Source: Kordiimonas sp. SCSIO 12610 (GTDB lineage: Bacteria > Pseudomonadota > Alphaproteobacteria > Sphingomonadales > Kordiimonadaceae). Taken from it: a stretch of 64,000 nucleotides of DNA. A model generated the notes under the pieces. It saw nothing but the letters and a program-made list of their open reading frames with translations, made no database searches and was not told the origin of the DNA. The stretch is from contig NZ_CP073747.1 of assembly GCF_024398015.1 (NCBI RefSeq), positions 1,870,501-1,934,500 of the forward strand, in the 5' to 3' direction. How positions within the stretch are numbered: position 1 is the first letter of the stretch; every line of letters begins with the position of its first letter. Positions 48,208 to 56,282 of the stretch are shown here, in pieces. Position numbers and translations under genes: made by a program.

Positions 48208-50031
48208 GTGCCTGATAAGAAAGATAACCACTGGTCTACGGTTAAAAGCCTGTTGCCATTTTTATGGGTCGATGGCCGCTTAGACTTAAAGGTCCGTGTT
48301 GTTATTGCTCTTGGGTTCTTGGTGATCGCCAAATTAGTCGGCGTCTATATCCCATTTTTATTCAAGGACGCGGTTGATATACTAAGCGGGGAACAAGAAA
48401 TAACCCCTGCGCTTTTGTTCCTTGCAAGCCCTGTAGGTCTAATCATTGGCTACGGCATTGCCCGTGTTCTCGGGTTGGTTTTCGGAGAACTTCGTGATGC
48501 CGTATTTGTTAAGGTTAGCCAGCATGCTGTTCGGCAAATAGCACTAAGCACCTTTAGGCATTTGCATGGTTTGTCACTGCGTTATCATCTGGAACGTAAA
48601 ACTGGCGGTCTCAGCAGGATTATCGAACGCGGAACACGCGGTATCGATTTCATTCTGCGGTTTATGCTTTTTAACATCCTTCCTACGCTGCTGGAAATAT
48701 TCCTGATTACTTATATTTTCTGGTCAGAATTCGGCTTTACCTACGCATTTGTGACGTTACTTAGCCTCGTCACTTATATCTTTTTCACAACATATGTTAC
48801 TGACTGGCGCTTGAAATTTCGCCGCAAAATGAATGATCAGGATACCAAGGCAAACACTAAGGCAATTGACAGTTTATTGAATTTTGAAACTGTTAAATAC
48901 TTTACCAATGAAAACCATGAGGCCAACCGCTTTGACAGCGCACTTCGCGCTTACGAGCAGGCGGCGGTAAAAAGCCAACTGTCCTTAACCTTATTAAATA
49001 TAGGGCAGGGCGTTATCATATCCTCTGGTTTGGTAATTGTACTGATTATGGCTGCCAACGGAGTATCAAGTGGTCGTTTTACGATTGGCGAATTTGTTCT
49101 TGTAAATTCACTCCTTATACAAATATACATGCCGCTTAACTTTTTGGGGTTTGTTTACCGTGAAATCAAGCAATCGCTTGTCGATATGGAAAAAATGTTT
49201 GAAGTCATCAGCACAAGCACCGAAATCACCGACAAAGACGATGCCTCTCCTCTGAAAATTAAGGACAGCTCCATTGAATTTAAAAACGTATCGTTTCATT
49301 ATAAAGAAAATCGCCCAATTTTGAAAAACATCAGTTTTCGTGTACCTGCTGGCACCACTACCGCGATTGTGGGCTCAAGCGGTGCAGGAAAGTCCACTAT
49401 ATCGCGTATTCTCTTTCGCTTTTATGATGTCATTGAAGGGGCCATTACGATTGATGGCCAAGATATTCGTGATGTCGAGCAGAGATCGCTTAGGAGCAAT
49501 ATCGGTGTCGTTCCTCAGGACACAGTTCTTTTCAACGATACTATCCAATATAACATTGGGTACGGAAACCCAGAAGCAGAGCGCGATAAAATCGTCAGCG
49601 CCGCAAAATTAGCGCAAATTCATGACTTCATTGAGCAATTACCCGAAGGTTACGATGCGGAAGTCGGGGAGAGGGGACTCAAGCTTTCAGGGGGTGAAAA
49701 ACAACGTGTCGCAATTGCCCGCACTATTTTGAAGAACCCGCCAATACTATTGCTTGATGAGGCAACATCCGCTCTTGATAGCCATACCGAAGGCGAAATT
49801 CAGGCCTCTCTGGACAAAATCGCCCAAGAGCGGACAACGATTGTTATTGCCCATAGATTATCGACTGTAACAAATGCCGATCAAATTATAGTCCTCGATA
49901 AGGGAGAAATTATCGAGAAAGGGACACATGACGAACTTTTGGAACAAGAAGGGCAATATTATAGTCTTTGGCAACGACAGTTAGAAACGTCTGAAGCAGA
50001 AGCGAGACTATTTGCTTTGAAAGACCATTAA
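48208..50031 (+). CDS. ABC exporter, Atm1/HMT1 type
   Basis: 607-residue half-transporter. The N-terminal six-helix membrane domain (~20-320) contains LRYHLERKTGGLSRIIERG and NFETVKYFTNENHE, both diagnostic of Atm1-like exporters. The nucleotide-binding domain (~345-590) has Walker A GSSGAGKST, Q-loop, signature LSGGEKQRVAIARTIL and Walker B ILLLDEATSALD. The family exports glutathione-linked sulfur or metal conjugates from the cytosol. The start is GTG 48208, 26 bp after the sensor gene. Confidence 0.93.
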   Translation: MPDKKDNHWSTVKSLLPFLWVDGRLDLKVRVVIALGFLVIAKLVGVYIPFLFKDAVDILSGEQEITPALLFLASPVGLIIGYGIARVLGLVFGELRDAVFVKVSQHAVRQIALSTFRHLHGLSLRYHLERKTGGLSRIIERGTRGIDFILRFMLFNILPTLLEIFLITYIFWSEFGFTYAFVTLLSLVTYIFFTTYVTDWRLKFRRKMNDQDTKANTKAIDSLLNFETVKYFTNENHEANRFDSALRAYEQAAVKSQLSLTLLNIGQGVIISSGLVIVLIMAANGVSSGRFTIGEFVLVNSLLIQIYMPLNFLGFVYREIKQSLVDMEKMFEVISTSTEITDKDDASPLKIKDSSIEFKNVSFHYKENRPILKNISFRVPAGTTTAIVGSSGAGKSTISRILFRFYDVIEGAITIDGQDIRDVEQRSLRSNIGVVPQDTVLFNDTIQYNIGYGNPEAERDKIVSAAKLAQIHDFIEQLPEGYDAEVGERGLKLSGGEKQRVAIARTILKNPPILLLDEATSALDSHTEGEIQASLDKIAQERTTIVIAHRLSTVTNADQIIVLDKGEIIEKGTHDELLEQEGQYYSLWQRQLETSEAEARLFALKDH

Positions 50032-50131
50032 AACGGTCGGTTCCATTGTCAGAATAGAAATATTCACTTGATATTTATCGCATTATCATACTCAATAGTT
50101 CCGTATTATGGATTATAGGGAAGGTTCCAGC

Positions 50132-50602
50132 ATGCAATATGATCTAAAGGTCAACGGTGAAACCCACCGTGTTGATGTAGAAGGTGATACACCGTTACTC
50201 TGGGTTTTAAGGGATGAACTTGGTTTTAAGGGTGTAAAATTTGGCTGCGGCGTTGCAGCATGCGGCGCATGTACCGTTCATATGGATGGAACCGCCACAC
50301 GGACCTGCGTATTCCCCGTTGAGGATGCTGTTGGAACAGAAATTACTACAATCGAAGGCATATCAGAAGGCGCTGAGCTTACGGATATTCAAAATGCCTG
50401 GATAGAAAATCAGGTTCCCCAGTGTGGCTACTGTCAGTCTGGTATGATTATGGCCGTAACTGCTTTGCTGGAGGAAATCCCTAACCCTAGTGATGAGGAC
50501 ATCGATGCCTCCATCACAAATATTTGCAGATGCGGAAGTTATCAAAGAATACGCAAAGCCATTCATGCTGTTGCTGATGCGAGGGAGAAAGCCAATGTCT
50601 AA
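50132..50602 (+). CDS. (2Fe-2S) subunit of aldehyde/isoquinoline-type molybdenum hydroxylase
   Basis: 156 residues with two [2Fe-2S] motifs. The plant-ferredoxin type is [22 protein letters not shown] (C-x4-C-x2-C-x11-C, ~40-62). The helical type is QCGYCQSGM followed by CRCGSYQRI. It passes electrons from the molybdenum subunit encoded next. ATG 50132 has AAGG 8 nt upstream; ATG 50108 is an alternative. Overlaps the next gene by 8 bp. Confidence 0.94.
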   Translation: MQYDLKVNGETHRVDVEGDTPLLWVLRDELGFKGVKFGCGVAACGACTVHMDGTATRTCVFPVEDAVGTEITTIEGISEGAELTDIQNAWIENQVPQCGYCQSGMIMAVTALLEEIPNPSDEDIDASITNICRCGSYQRIRKAIHAVADAREKANV

Positions 50603-52811
50603 TCAGGAAAATGCTCCCAAAAAGAAGATGTCCCGTCGTAAGTTTTTGCTGGCAACTGGTGGTGTGATCGGTGGTGGTCTGGTGGTTGGTTTTGCCTCCT
50701 TGACCCCGCAGCATAAGGCAACCCAGAAACTTGTTGGTGATAAAACCCCACTGTTATCCAGTTGGATTAAAATTACAGAAGATAATAAAGTTCAGGTTAT
50801 TGTTCCCCATATCGAAATGGGGCAGGGAAGCCATACCTCCCTGCCGATGATGGCTGCTGATGAAATGGATGCAGATTGGGATCTGGTTTCTATGGAACAA
50901 GCGCCTGCTCATGCTGCCTTTGCAAACGAACCATTGGGTGAAGGGTTTATTCTTGGAGGTACCGACGTTCCTGACGTTTTTGCCCCCATTATCAACAAAG
51001 CCTTTTTCCAAATTGCCAAAGGAATGGAGCTTCAAATCACCGGAGGTAGCACCGCTGTTCGCTTTACAGGCCAATATGGAATGCGGGTAGCCGGCGCTGC
51101 CGCGCGTGAAATGTTAATTAAGGCGGCGTCAGAAACCTGGGATATACCTGAGGCTGAACTGACAGCCGAAAAATCATTTGTCCTTCATAAAGCGAGTGGC
51201 AAACGGGCAAGTTTTGGTGAATTGGCGAGAAAAGCTGCAACCTATACACCGAACCCGACGCCAACCCTAAAAACCAAAGATCAGTTTACGATTATGGGAA
51301 CATCGAAGAAACGCTTTGATATCCCGGGGAAGGTGAACGGCACCGCTGTTTACGGCATTGATGCCGAAGTAGAAGGCATGATGTACGGCGCTATCCGCCA
51401 CGTTCCGGTTTTTGATTGTGCGATTACCGAAGTAGACAGCAGCGCCGCTTCAAATATGCCCGGCGTCACAAATATCGTAAGGCTTGATAATGCTGTCGTT
51501 GTTGTAGCGGATAAATATTGGCGCGCCAAAAAGGCATTGGACACAATCAACATTACCCACAGTGATAGTGCTAATTGCAGCTTATCATCTGATGATCTGT
51601 ATAAGCAGTTTGCTGAAGCCATAGAAACTGGGGATCCAGAACTCGACGTGGACGAAGGTGATGCCGCAGCAGTGTTATCATCAAGTTCTGACGTGATATC
51701 AGCCGACTATAGGGTGCCATATCTGGCTCATGCGACGATGGAACCAATGAATTGTACTGTACGTATCCAGGATGGCAAAGTTGATATTTGGACAGGCACT
51801 CAGACACCAATTACGGTAAAGTCCATCGCTGCCAAAATCACAGGAATAGATATCGAAAATATCACTTATCACCCCTGCATGTTGGGTGGTGGCTTTGGGC
51901 GACGTGTCCACCAAACATCGGATTATGTTGCACCTGCCGTTAAAGTTGCGATGGAAGTAGGGGCTCCTGTAAAGCTTATTTACTCTCGAGAAGAAGATAT
52001 GCAACAGGATGCATATCGCCCAGCCCTTCTTAGCCGATTTAAGGCGGTTGTTGCTGACAATGGTGCAATTGATGCTTGGCATAACCTGTACACGGATAAA
52101 AACGAACCTGCAGAAGCGCCAATCATTCCTTACGCGGCAAATAATAATTACACAGGTGTCGTCAGAAGTACGGGCCATGTTCCGTTTGGCCCGTGGCGCA
52201 GTGTAGATCATTCACAGCATGCCTTCTTTATTGAATCCTTCGTTGACGAGCTTGCAGACAAAGCAAATATAGACCCCTATGAATTCAGAATGTCAAAACT
52301 GAAGGATAAACCGAGGCATGCAGCCGTATTAAAGAAGGCTGCTGAAATGGCTGGTTGGCAATCGGCTGCACCTGAAGGGCGCTACCGCGGTATAGCTCTG
52401 CACGAAAGCTTCGGCTCAATCGTTGCTGAAGTCGCTGAGATCTCAATCACTGATGGCAGTATTAAAGTGCATAAGGTTTCATGTGCTGTCGATTGTGGTT
52501 TTCCAGTGAACCCGGACAGTGCAACAGCGCAGGTAGAAAGTGGTGTCATATATGGTCTGAGTGCTGCTTTGTTCGGCGAGATTACCATTGAGAACGGTCG
52601 TGTAGTTCAGGAAAACTTCCCTGACTATGATGTTGTTCGATTAGCTGAAACACCGGATATACAGGTGGAATTTATCGATTCAGGAAAAGAAATTGGTGGG
52701 TTAGGGGAGCCTGCAACACCCCCAATTGCTCCCGCTGTTATGAATGCTGTATTCGCAGCAACAGGAAAGCGAATTCGCTCTCTACCACTCATTAATCACT
52801 CGCTTGTTTAA
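50595..52811 (+). CDS. molybdopterin-binding subunit of isoquinoline 1-oxidoreductase-like dehydrogenase
   Basis: 738-residue catalytic subunit. It has a Tat signal ([11 protein letters not shown], ~13-23), then the molybdenum-hydroxylase fold: [35 protein letters not shown] (cofactor contact), [10 protein letters not shown] and the active-site Glu in [12 protein letters not shown]. With the upstream Fe-S subunit it forms an IorAB-type periplasmic enzyme that hydroxylates aldehydes or N-heterocycles. No cytochrome subunit or XdhC/CoxI maturation factor is adjacent. Start ATG 50595 with GGGAG. Confidence 0.93.
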   Translation: MSNQENAPKKKMSRRKFLLATGGVIGGGLVVGFASLTPQHKATQKLVGDKTPLLSSWIKITEDNKVQVIVPHIEMGQGSHTSLPMMAADEMDADWDLVSMEQAPAHAAFANEPLGEGFILGGTDVPDVFAPIINKAFFQIAKGMELQITGGSTAVRFTGQYGMRVAGAAAREMLIKAASETWDIPEAELTAEKSFVLHKASGKRASFGELARKAATYTPNPTPTLKTKDQFTIMGTSKKRFDIPGKVNGTAVYGIDAEVEGMMYGAIRHVPVFDCAITEVDSSAASNMPGVTNIVRLDNAVVVVADKYWRAKKALDTINITHSDSANCSLSSDDLYKQFAEAIETGDPELDVDEGDAAAVLSSSSDVISADYRVPYLAHATMEPMNCTVRIQDGKVDIWTGTQTPITVKSIAAKITGIDIENITYHPCMLGGGFGRRVHQTSDYVAPAVKVAMEVGAPVKLIYSREEDMQQDAYRPALLSRFKAVVADNGAIDAWHNLYTDKNEPAEAPIIPYAANNNYTGVVRSTGHVPFGPWRSVDHSQHAFFIESFVDELADKANIDPYEFRMSKLKDKPRHAAVLKKAAEMAGWQSAAPEGRYRGIALHESFGSIVAEVAEISITDGSIKVHKVSCAVDCGFPVNPDSATAQVESGVIYGLSAALFGEITIENGRVVQENFPDYDVVRLAETPDIQVEFIDSGKEIGGLGEPATPPIAPAVMNAVFAATGKRIRSLPLINHSLV

Positions 52812-52826
52812 GCTCCTTTTTATGTG

Positions 52827-52849
52827 GCGTGCGGCATAAAACCGCACGC
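52827..52849 (+). terminator. stem-loop after the molybdenum hydroxylase operon
   Basis: GCGTGCGG-CATAAAA-CCGCACGC, an 8-bp GC-rich stem 15 bp after the stop, followed by AT-rich sequence without a pure T-tract. A likely but imperfect terminator. Confidence 0.6.
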
Positions 52850-52887
52850 TATTCATATATAAATAATCAATTATTCAAAAAAAGCAC

Positions 52888-52917
52888 TTGAAAATGGACT
52901 GTGTAGTCCACTATATC
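52888..52917 (+). promoter_or_regulatory. candidate promoter with operator-like repeat in its spacer
   Basis: TTGAAA (52888-52893), 18 bp, TATATC (52912-52917), 30 bp before the start of the small secreted protein gene. The spacer contains the inverted repeat TGGACT-GTGT-AGTCCA (52895-52910), placed where a repressor or MerR-type activator could act. Inference from position only. Confidence 0.45.
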
Positions 52918-52947
52918 AGGTGTAGATTAAACACGAGGATTTGACAC

Positions 52948-53244
52948 ATGAGAAACCTGACAAAAAATATATTGCTCGCATCTGTATTGATCACTTCATT
53001 TGCACCTGCAACATTCGCTGCAAAAGTAACAAGAGACGCCGCTGTTGAAGTATGTAGTGCACGCGTTTCAGAAGAACTTGGCAAAGGCGAGATGAAAGTT
53101 CTACGCGCGAAAAAGAAGCGTAACACATTCAAGGTTCGTATCTTGAAATTCCAAGACGGAACGAAAAAGCCACACGCATACATCGATTGTAACGTAAACA
53201 AAGGCGGCGATATCGATGAGTTTGAGACAGAAGTGAAAGCATAA
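52948..53244 (+). CDS. small exported protein, unknown function
   Basis: 98 residues with a clear signal peptide (cleavage near TFA-AKV). The mature part is basic (LRAKKKRNTFKVRILKFQDGTKK) and has two cysteines (VCSAR, IDCNV) that could form one disulfide. Preferred-codon use and a strong terminator suggest high expression. GAGG lies 11 nt before the ATG. No family recognised. Confidence 0.7.
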   Translation: MRNLTKNILLASVLITSFAPATFAAKVTRDAAVEVCSARVSEELGKGEMKVLRAKKKRNTFKVRILKFQDGTKKPHAYIDCNVNKGGDIDEFETEVKA

Positions 53245-53274
53245 AAATAAGCTTCTACACACTTAATTCTATCT

Positions 53275-53323
53275 GGCGTTAGCAATACTCTCCCCAAACT
53301 CTCATTGCTAACGCCTTTTCTTT
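53275..53323. terminator. intrinsic terminator between convergent genes
   Basis: Perfect 12-bp stem GGCGTTAGCAAT/ATTGCTAACGCC with a 17-nt loop, followed by TTTTCTTTT. It ends the small secreted protein gene and lies directly beside the stop of the leftward acyl-CoA synthetase gene. Confidence 0.85.
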
Positions 53324-53324
53324 T

Positions 53325-54854
53325 CTAAACATTACTTGCCTGATTTTCCCAATAAGGCGCACGCAGCTTGGCCTTAAAAACTTTCCCCGTATCTTCTCGT
53401 GGCAAGCTTGAATGAATATCCAGTATTCTAGGGAATTTGAAGCGGGCGATCTTGCCCTCAAGGTTTTGAATCATTGTCTCTAATGATAATTCTGCACCCG
53501 ACAGTAATTCGACTGCAGCCACTATTTTTTCACCAAATTCCGGATCAGGGGCGCCAAAAACCGCACAATCATGAACTTCTGGCATTTTTAGAATTTCAGC
53601 TTCTATTTCAGCAGGGAAAATATTGGCACCACCAGATATGATCATATCCTTCTTACGGTCACATATATAAAGGTAACCATCATCATCCAGATATCCCATA
53701 TCGCCAACTGTTGTGAACTGACCAATCTGATTGTTTGAGAGGCTGCCTTCGCTGTTTGTATAATCAAATGTACCGAACATGGGCAGGTGAATATAAATCG
53801 TTCCAATGTCACCGTTTGGTAATTCATTTTTGTCATCATCAAATATCTTAATCGTACCACCCGGAAGTATTTTACCGACCGAACCTGGTTTCGCAATTGC
53901 CTCCTCGGAACTAACTAAAGTCATAAAGCCCAATTCACTGGCACCGTATGACTCGTTAAAAATTGGGCCCATCCAATCAATCATTTGCTGCTTAACATCA
54001 ATTGGGCAAGGGGAGCCTGTACCAACTGTATATCTAAGTGTTGAAATGTCATATTTTTCGCGCACACTCATCGGTAACTTTAGCAGCCTTACCATCATTG
54101 TCGGAACGACATAAGCATGAGTGATTTTAAAGCGTTCAACCGTCTGAAGAAATGCTTCAGCATCAAATTTGGGATCAATGTGGATATCAACGGTTCCATC
54201 AGCAACCGCCATGGCCGATAGAGCGTTAGGGGCTGAATGGTATAAAGGTGCCGACACGTAGAATTTATCACCGGGTTCCAGTTTCAATAAATCCTTGGCG
54301 AGGGCCTTATAAATAAGGTGTGTGTCCGGCCGATCATCAGACAACGCCCGTTTAATACCCTTAGGTTTTCCAGTACTGCCAGATGTGTAGGCAAAAAGCC
54401 CGCGCATACGTAGTGGTTCACTGTCAATACACTGTGTATTTTCAATGACTTGTTCAATATTCTTAAAGTGTTTATCCGTGCTACCGACGTCGATTGGATA
54501 TGCATTTTTTATGCTTTCCGTCGGTTCCTTGGTGAAGACTGCTAAATTCGGATCTAACGCCTTGGAAACATTAGGTAATAAATCATCATGACCAATTAAA
54601 ACAGAAGCACCAGAGTCCTCTAGAATGCTAGAGATTTCGTCGGCAGCCAGATGCCAGTTTAAAACCACGTAACGCGCGCCAATATAACGACATGCCTCCA
54701 TGATCGTTAAATAAAACGGATCATTACGAAGAAGTATAGCAACCGAGCCATCAACCTGAACACCAGCATCTTTTAGGGCCTGTGCTAATTTACGAGCACG
54801 CTCATGAAATGTAATGGTGTTGATGGAATTTGATCCAGAAAAGTAATTTGGCAT
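53325..54854 (-). CDS. AMP-binding acyl-CoA synthetase
   Basis: 509 residues of the ANL adenylating superfamily. It has the P-loop-like YTSGSTGKPKG (~165), ESYGASE (~305), GDMGYLDDDGYLYICDR (hinge Asp, ~390) and the C-terminal catalytic Lys in EDTGKVFKAKL. It activates a carboxylic acid to acyl-AMP and acyl-CoA; the acid is unknown. It is the last clear chromosomal gene before the viral element. Confidence 0.9.
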   Translation of the reverse strand: MPNYFSGSNSINTITFHERARKLAQALKDAGVQVDGSVAILLRNDPFYLTIMEACRYIGARYVVLNWHLAADEISSILEDSGASVLIGHDDLLPNVSKALDPNLAVFTKEPTESIKNAYPIDVGSTDKHFKNIEQVIENTQCIDSEPLRMRGLFAYTSGSTGKPKGIKRALSDDRPDTHLIYKALAKDLLKLEPGDKFYVSAPLYHSAPNALSAMAVADGTVDIHIDPKFDAEAFLQTVERFKITHAYVVPTMMVRLLKLPMSVREKYDISTLRYTVGTGSPCPIDVKQQMIDWMGPIFNESYGASELGFMTLVSSEEAIAKPGSVGKILPGGTIKIFDDDKNELPNGDIGTIYIHLPMFGTFDYTNSEGSLSNNQIGQFTTVGDMGYLDDDGYLYICDRKKDMIISGGANIFPAEIEAEILKMPEVHDCAVFGAPDPEFGEKIVAAVELLSGAELSLETMIQNLEGKIARFKFPRILDIHSSLPREDTGKVFKAKLRAPYWENQASNV

Positions 54855-54888
54855 GTCATTCTCATTGTTATGGAACCAATAAGAATAA

Positions 54889-54916
54889 TGCTAGCAAACA
54901 AGTTTATTGTTTAGCA
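54889..54916. repeat. imperfect inverted repeat at the left element edge
   Basis: TGCTAGCAAACAA-GTTTA-TTGTTTAGCA: arms match except one bulged G. It lies between the host acyl-CoA synthetase start and the stop of the viral repressor-like gene. It could be a recombinase core site (short spacer between arms) or a terminator for the leftward regulator gene. Confidence 0.4.
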
Positions 54917-54948
54917 ATATAATACCAATCGGGACATACATTATCATA

Positions 54949-55341
54949 TTAATTATTTCCCATAATATAAAAAGGGCGTTCGTTTTCTGTCGCGAAATCG
55001 GCGGCATGTGCTGCATTTTCGGCAGGGATAAAACCGAAAATAAAACAAAGGCTTAATGCGGCAACTGAGGCCATATGAACCAGCTTTTTATAAAAAGAAG
55101 CCGCTGTCGTTTCATTGCGTCTTGCCGATCTCCAGAAATTCAAATGCATCAATGCAAGCTCTACAGGTTCATTGGCAAGTTTTGCTAATGCCACCATATT
55201 TTCATCTGTTGGTAAAGACATGCCACGACGCCAATTTCCCACCAGAATTCCAGTAACTTTAAGTTCGCTTGAAAGTTGTCTGTCAGATGTTAAGCCAAGT
55301 TCAGATTTTGCTTTGTCAAGGTAAAATTCAAGGTCTTGCAT
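54949..55341 (-). CDS. HTH phage regulator, DUF3693-like, with C-terminal membrane helix
   Basis: 130 residues. The N-terminal helix-turn-helix region (DRQLSSELKVTGILVGNWRRGMSLPTDENMVALAKLA) resembles DUF3693 proteins of filamentous and other small phages. A C-terminal hydrophobic helix (LVHMASVAALSLCFIFGFI) and a tail ending FYIMGNN follow, so the regulator may sit on the membrane. I chose ATG 55341, which has GGAG exactly 6 nt upstream; ATG 55353 overlaps that site. Leftward orientation against the rightward early genes fits a repressor. Confidence 0.65.
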   Translation of the reverse strand: MQDLEFYLDKAKSELGLTSDRQLSSELKVTGILVGNWRRGMSLPTDENMVALAKLANEPVELALMHLNFWRSARRNETTAASFYKKLVHMASVAALSLCFIFGFIPAENAAHAADFATENERPFYIMGNN

Positions 55342-55578
55342 TTTTTTCTCCATCGTCGCTCTCTCAGTTTATAGCCAATTGACAATAATAGCTAACCAAT
55401 ACTATTTCTTAGTGGTCACTGATTATTGCTTGTTATCAGCGTCAGTTTTTAGGCTTGGTTTCCATTGTCGCAAATGAGCCCACCTGAAAGCAGAATATTC
55501 GAAAGAAGAACGTCCCTGATTGGGGGTTATGGCCATTAACCCCCAATCATTCGACAGGGACACGATAGGGGACTTAAA
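55342..55578. promoter_or_regulatory. divergent control region of the element
   Basis: Non-coding spacer between the leftward regulator and the rightward early genes. It contains a rightward TTGACA at 55379-55384 with a weak -10 (TATTTC, 18-bp spacing), a short dyad AGTG-GT-CACT at 55411-55420 and the strong hairpin at 55512-55561. Repressor sites and possibly a replication origin are expected here; neither is proven. Confidence 0.5.
55512..55561. repeat. 13-bp perfect inverted repeat with outer arms
   Basis: TGATTGGGGGTTA (55517-55529) and TAACCCCCAATCA (55537-55549) flank a 7-nt loop that is itself near-palindromic (TGGCCAT). Outer arms GTCCC (55512-55516) and GGGAC (55557-55561) extend the stem, leaving a 7-nt bulge on one side. 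It ends 17 bp before the first rightward gene. There is no T-tract. Options are an operator, a rolling-circle origin hairpin or a leader attenuator. Confidence 0.8.
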
Positions 55579-55956
55579 ATGACAGAAATCAAAACACCAA
55601 ATTCATCCGAAATTCAAAGTGATGGCGAGAATGTGGCAGCGCGTGATTATGATCACGATATCATGATTGATCTAGCATTTCGGATCAATAGTGCCGCACT
55701 TGCCAAGGTGGGGCATGTTTCAAAGTATAATGATTTGTCTGTGCAAGAAGCCTTTGATGGAATTGTCAAGGGCAGCGCAATGGTATGTGCTAGTGCCGTC
55801 ATCGCGTTAAAACAGGTAGTTGAACCCAATTACAAAAGGCTCTGCGTAGATAGAGCAAAGAACATGTTCGAGAGAGAACTACACGATGCGCTGGAAAAAG
55901 AAGTTTCAGTGATGCGTGCCCAAAGTATCGTTGATAAATGTGAGGTGCAGTCATGA
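55579..55956 (+). CDS. hypothetical early viral protein
   Basis: 125 residues, acidic to neutral and mostly helical, with two predicted long helices (~70-120). No signal peptide, membrane segment or known motif. First rightward gene after the control hairpin, with AGGGGACTTAAA before the ATG. Its stop overlaps the next start (ATGA). Confidence 0.6.
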   Translation: MTEIKTPNSSEIQSDGENVAARDYDHDIMIDLAFRINSAALAKVGHVSKYNDLSVQEAFDGIVKGSAMVCASAVIALKQVVEPNYKRLCVDRAKNMFERELHDALEKEVSVMRAQSIVDKCEVQS

Positions 55957-56282
55957 GCACCTCAAAATCATTACCAAAGTTTCTTGTGCAGGGTAGAGCA
56001 GCAGCAGCTCACTTGGTTCATACCCAAGAGGTCGCGGGTGCAAGTCCCGCCCCTGCTACCAATTCCCCTTGTGGCGCTGGTTTTTATGAGCCTGACAGCG
56101 CCACCTCCCAGCGAGGTGGAACCACGGGCGGTTCCCCTCGCAAATGGAATGACAAAAACCATTTTTCGTCTAGTGAGCGTTACTGGTTTACTGTTGCAGT
56201 TGTAATTTTGATCAATCTGTTAGCTGCATATCATGATTATTGGGCAACTTGTCCCGCATCAGAATATGAGGTGTCCGAATGA
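55953..56282 (+). CDS. possible membrane protein frame spanning a tRNA-like sequence
   Basis: 109 codons joined to both neighbours by ATGA overlaps, which supports translation. Residues ~12-37 are simply the read-through of the tRNA-like sequence at 55987-56061, and residues ~40-65 read two hairpins. Only the C-terminal part looks like a real protein: a membrane helix (WFTVAVVILINLLAAY, ~77-95) and a short tail. Either the frame is a composite, or the true product starts internally at a non-obvious start. Confidence 0.4.
   Translation: MSTSKSLPKFLVQGRAAAAHLVHTQEVAGASPAPATNSPCGAGFYEPDSATSQRGGTTGGSPRKWNDKNHFSSSERYWFTVAVVILINLLAAYHDYWATCPASEYEVSE
55987..56061 (+). tRNA. tRNA-like gene with CAU anticodon, aberrant D and T loops
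   Basis: 75 nt fold as a cloverleaf. Acceptor TGCAGGG/CCCTGCT has a T-T mismatch at 1-72. The D stem is GAGC/GCTC and the anticodon stem CTTGG/CCAAG with loop TTCATAC (anticodon CAT at 56019-56021). The variable loop is AGGTC, the T stem GCGGG/CCCGC, then discriminator A and encoded CCA. The unpaired 1-72 and A11-U24 recall initiator tRNA, and the AGGTC variable loop matches it; only two of the three initiator G-C anticodon-stem pairs are present. The 7-nt D loop lacks GG, and the T loop is TGCAAGT with G at position 55. It may be functional tRNA-Met, a viral tRNA mimic or an attachment-site relic. Confidence 0.65.
56071..56141. repeat. two tandem strong hairpins after the tRNA-like sequence
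   Basis: Hairpin 1: GTGGCGCTG (56071-56079) with CAGCGCCAC (56096-56104), 9 bp, 16-nt loop. Hairpin 2: GCGAGGTGGAACC (56111-56123) with GGTTCCCCTCGC (56130-56141), 12 bp with one bulged T and a 6-nt loop. Neither is followed by a T-tract, so they are not simple terminators. They may be processing signals for the tRNA-like RNA, an origin or a recombination site. Confidence 0.75.

Noticed and set aside
1-54888. Insertion sequences or transposase genes
   Set aside because: No transposase-like product or terminal repeat pair was recognised in the chromosomal part.
54912-54950. Possible XerCD dif site at the element's left edge
   Set aside because: The sequence around ACATACATTATCATATTAAT shares only a few positions with the dif half-site consensus; not enough to claim.
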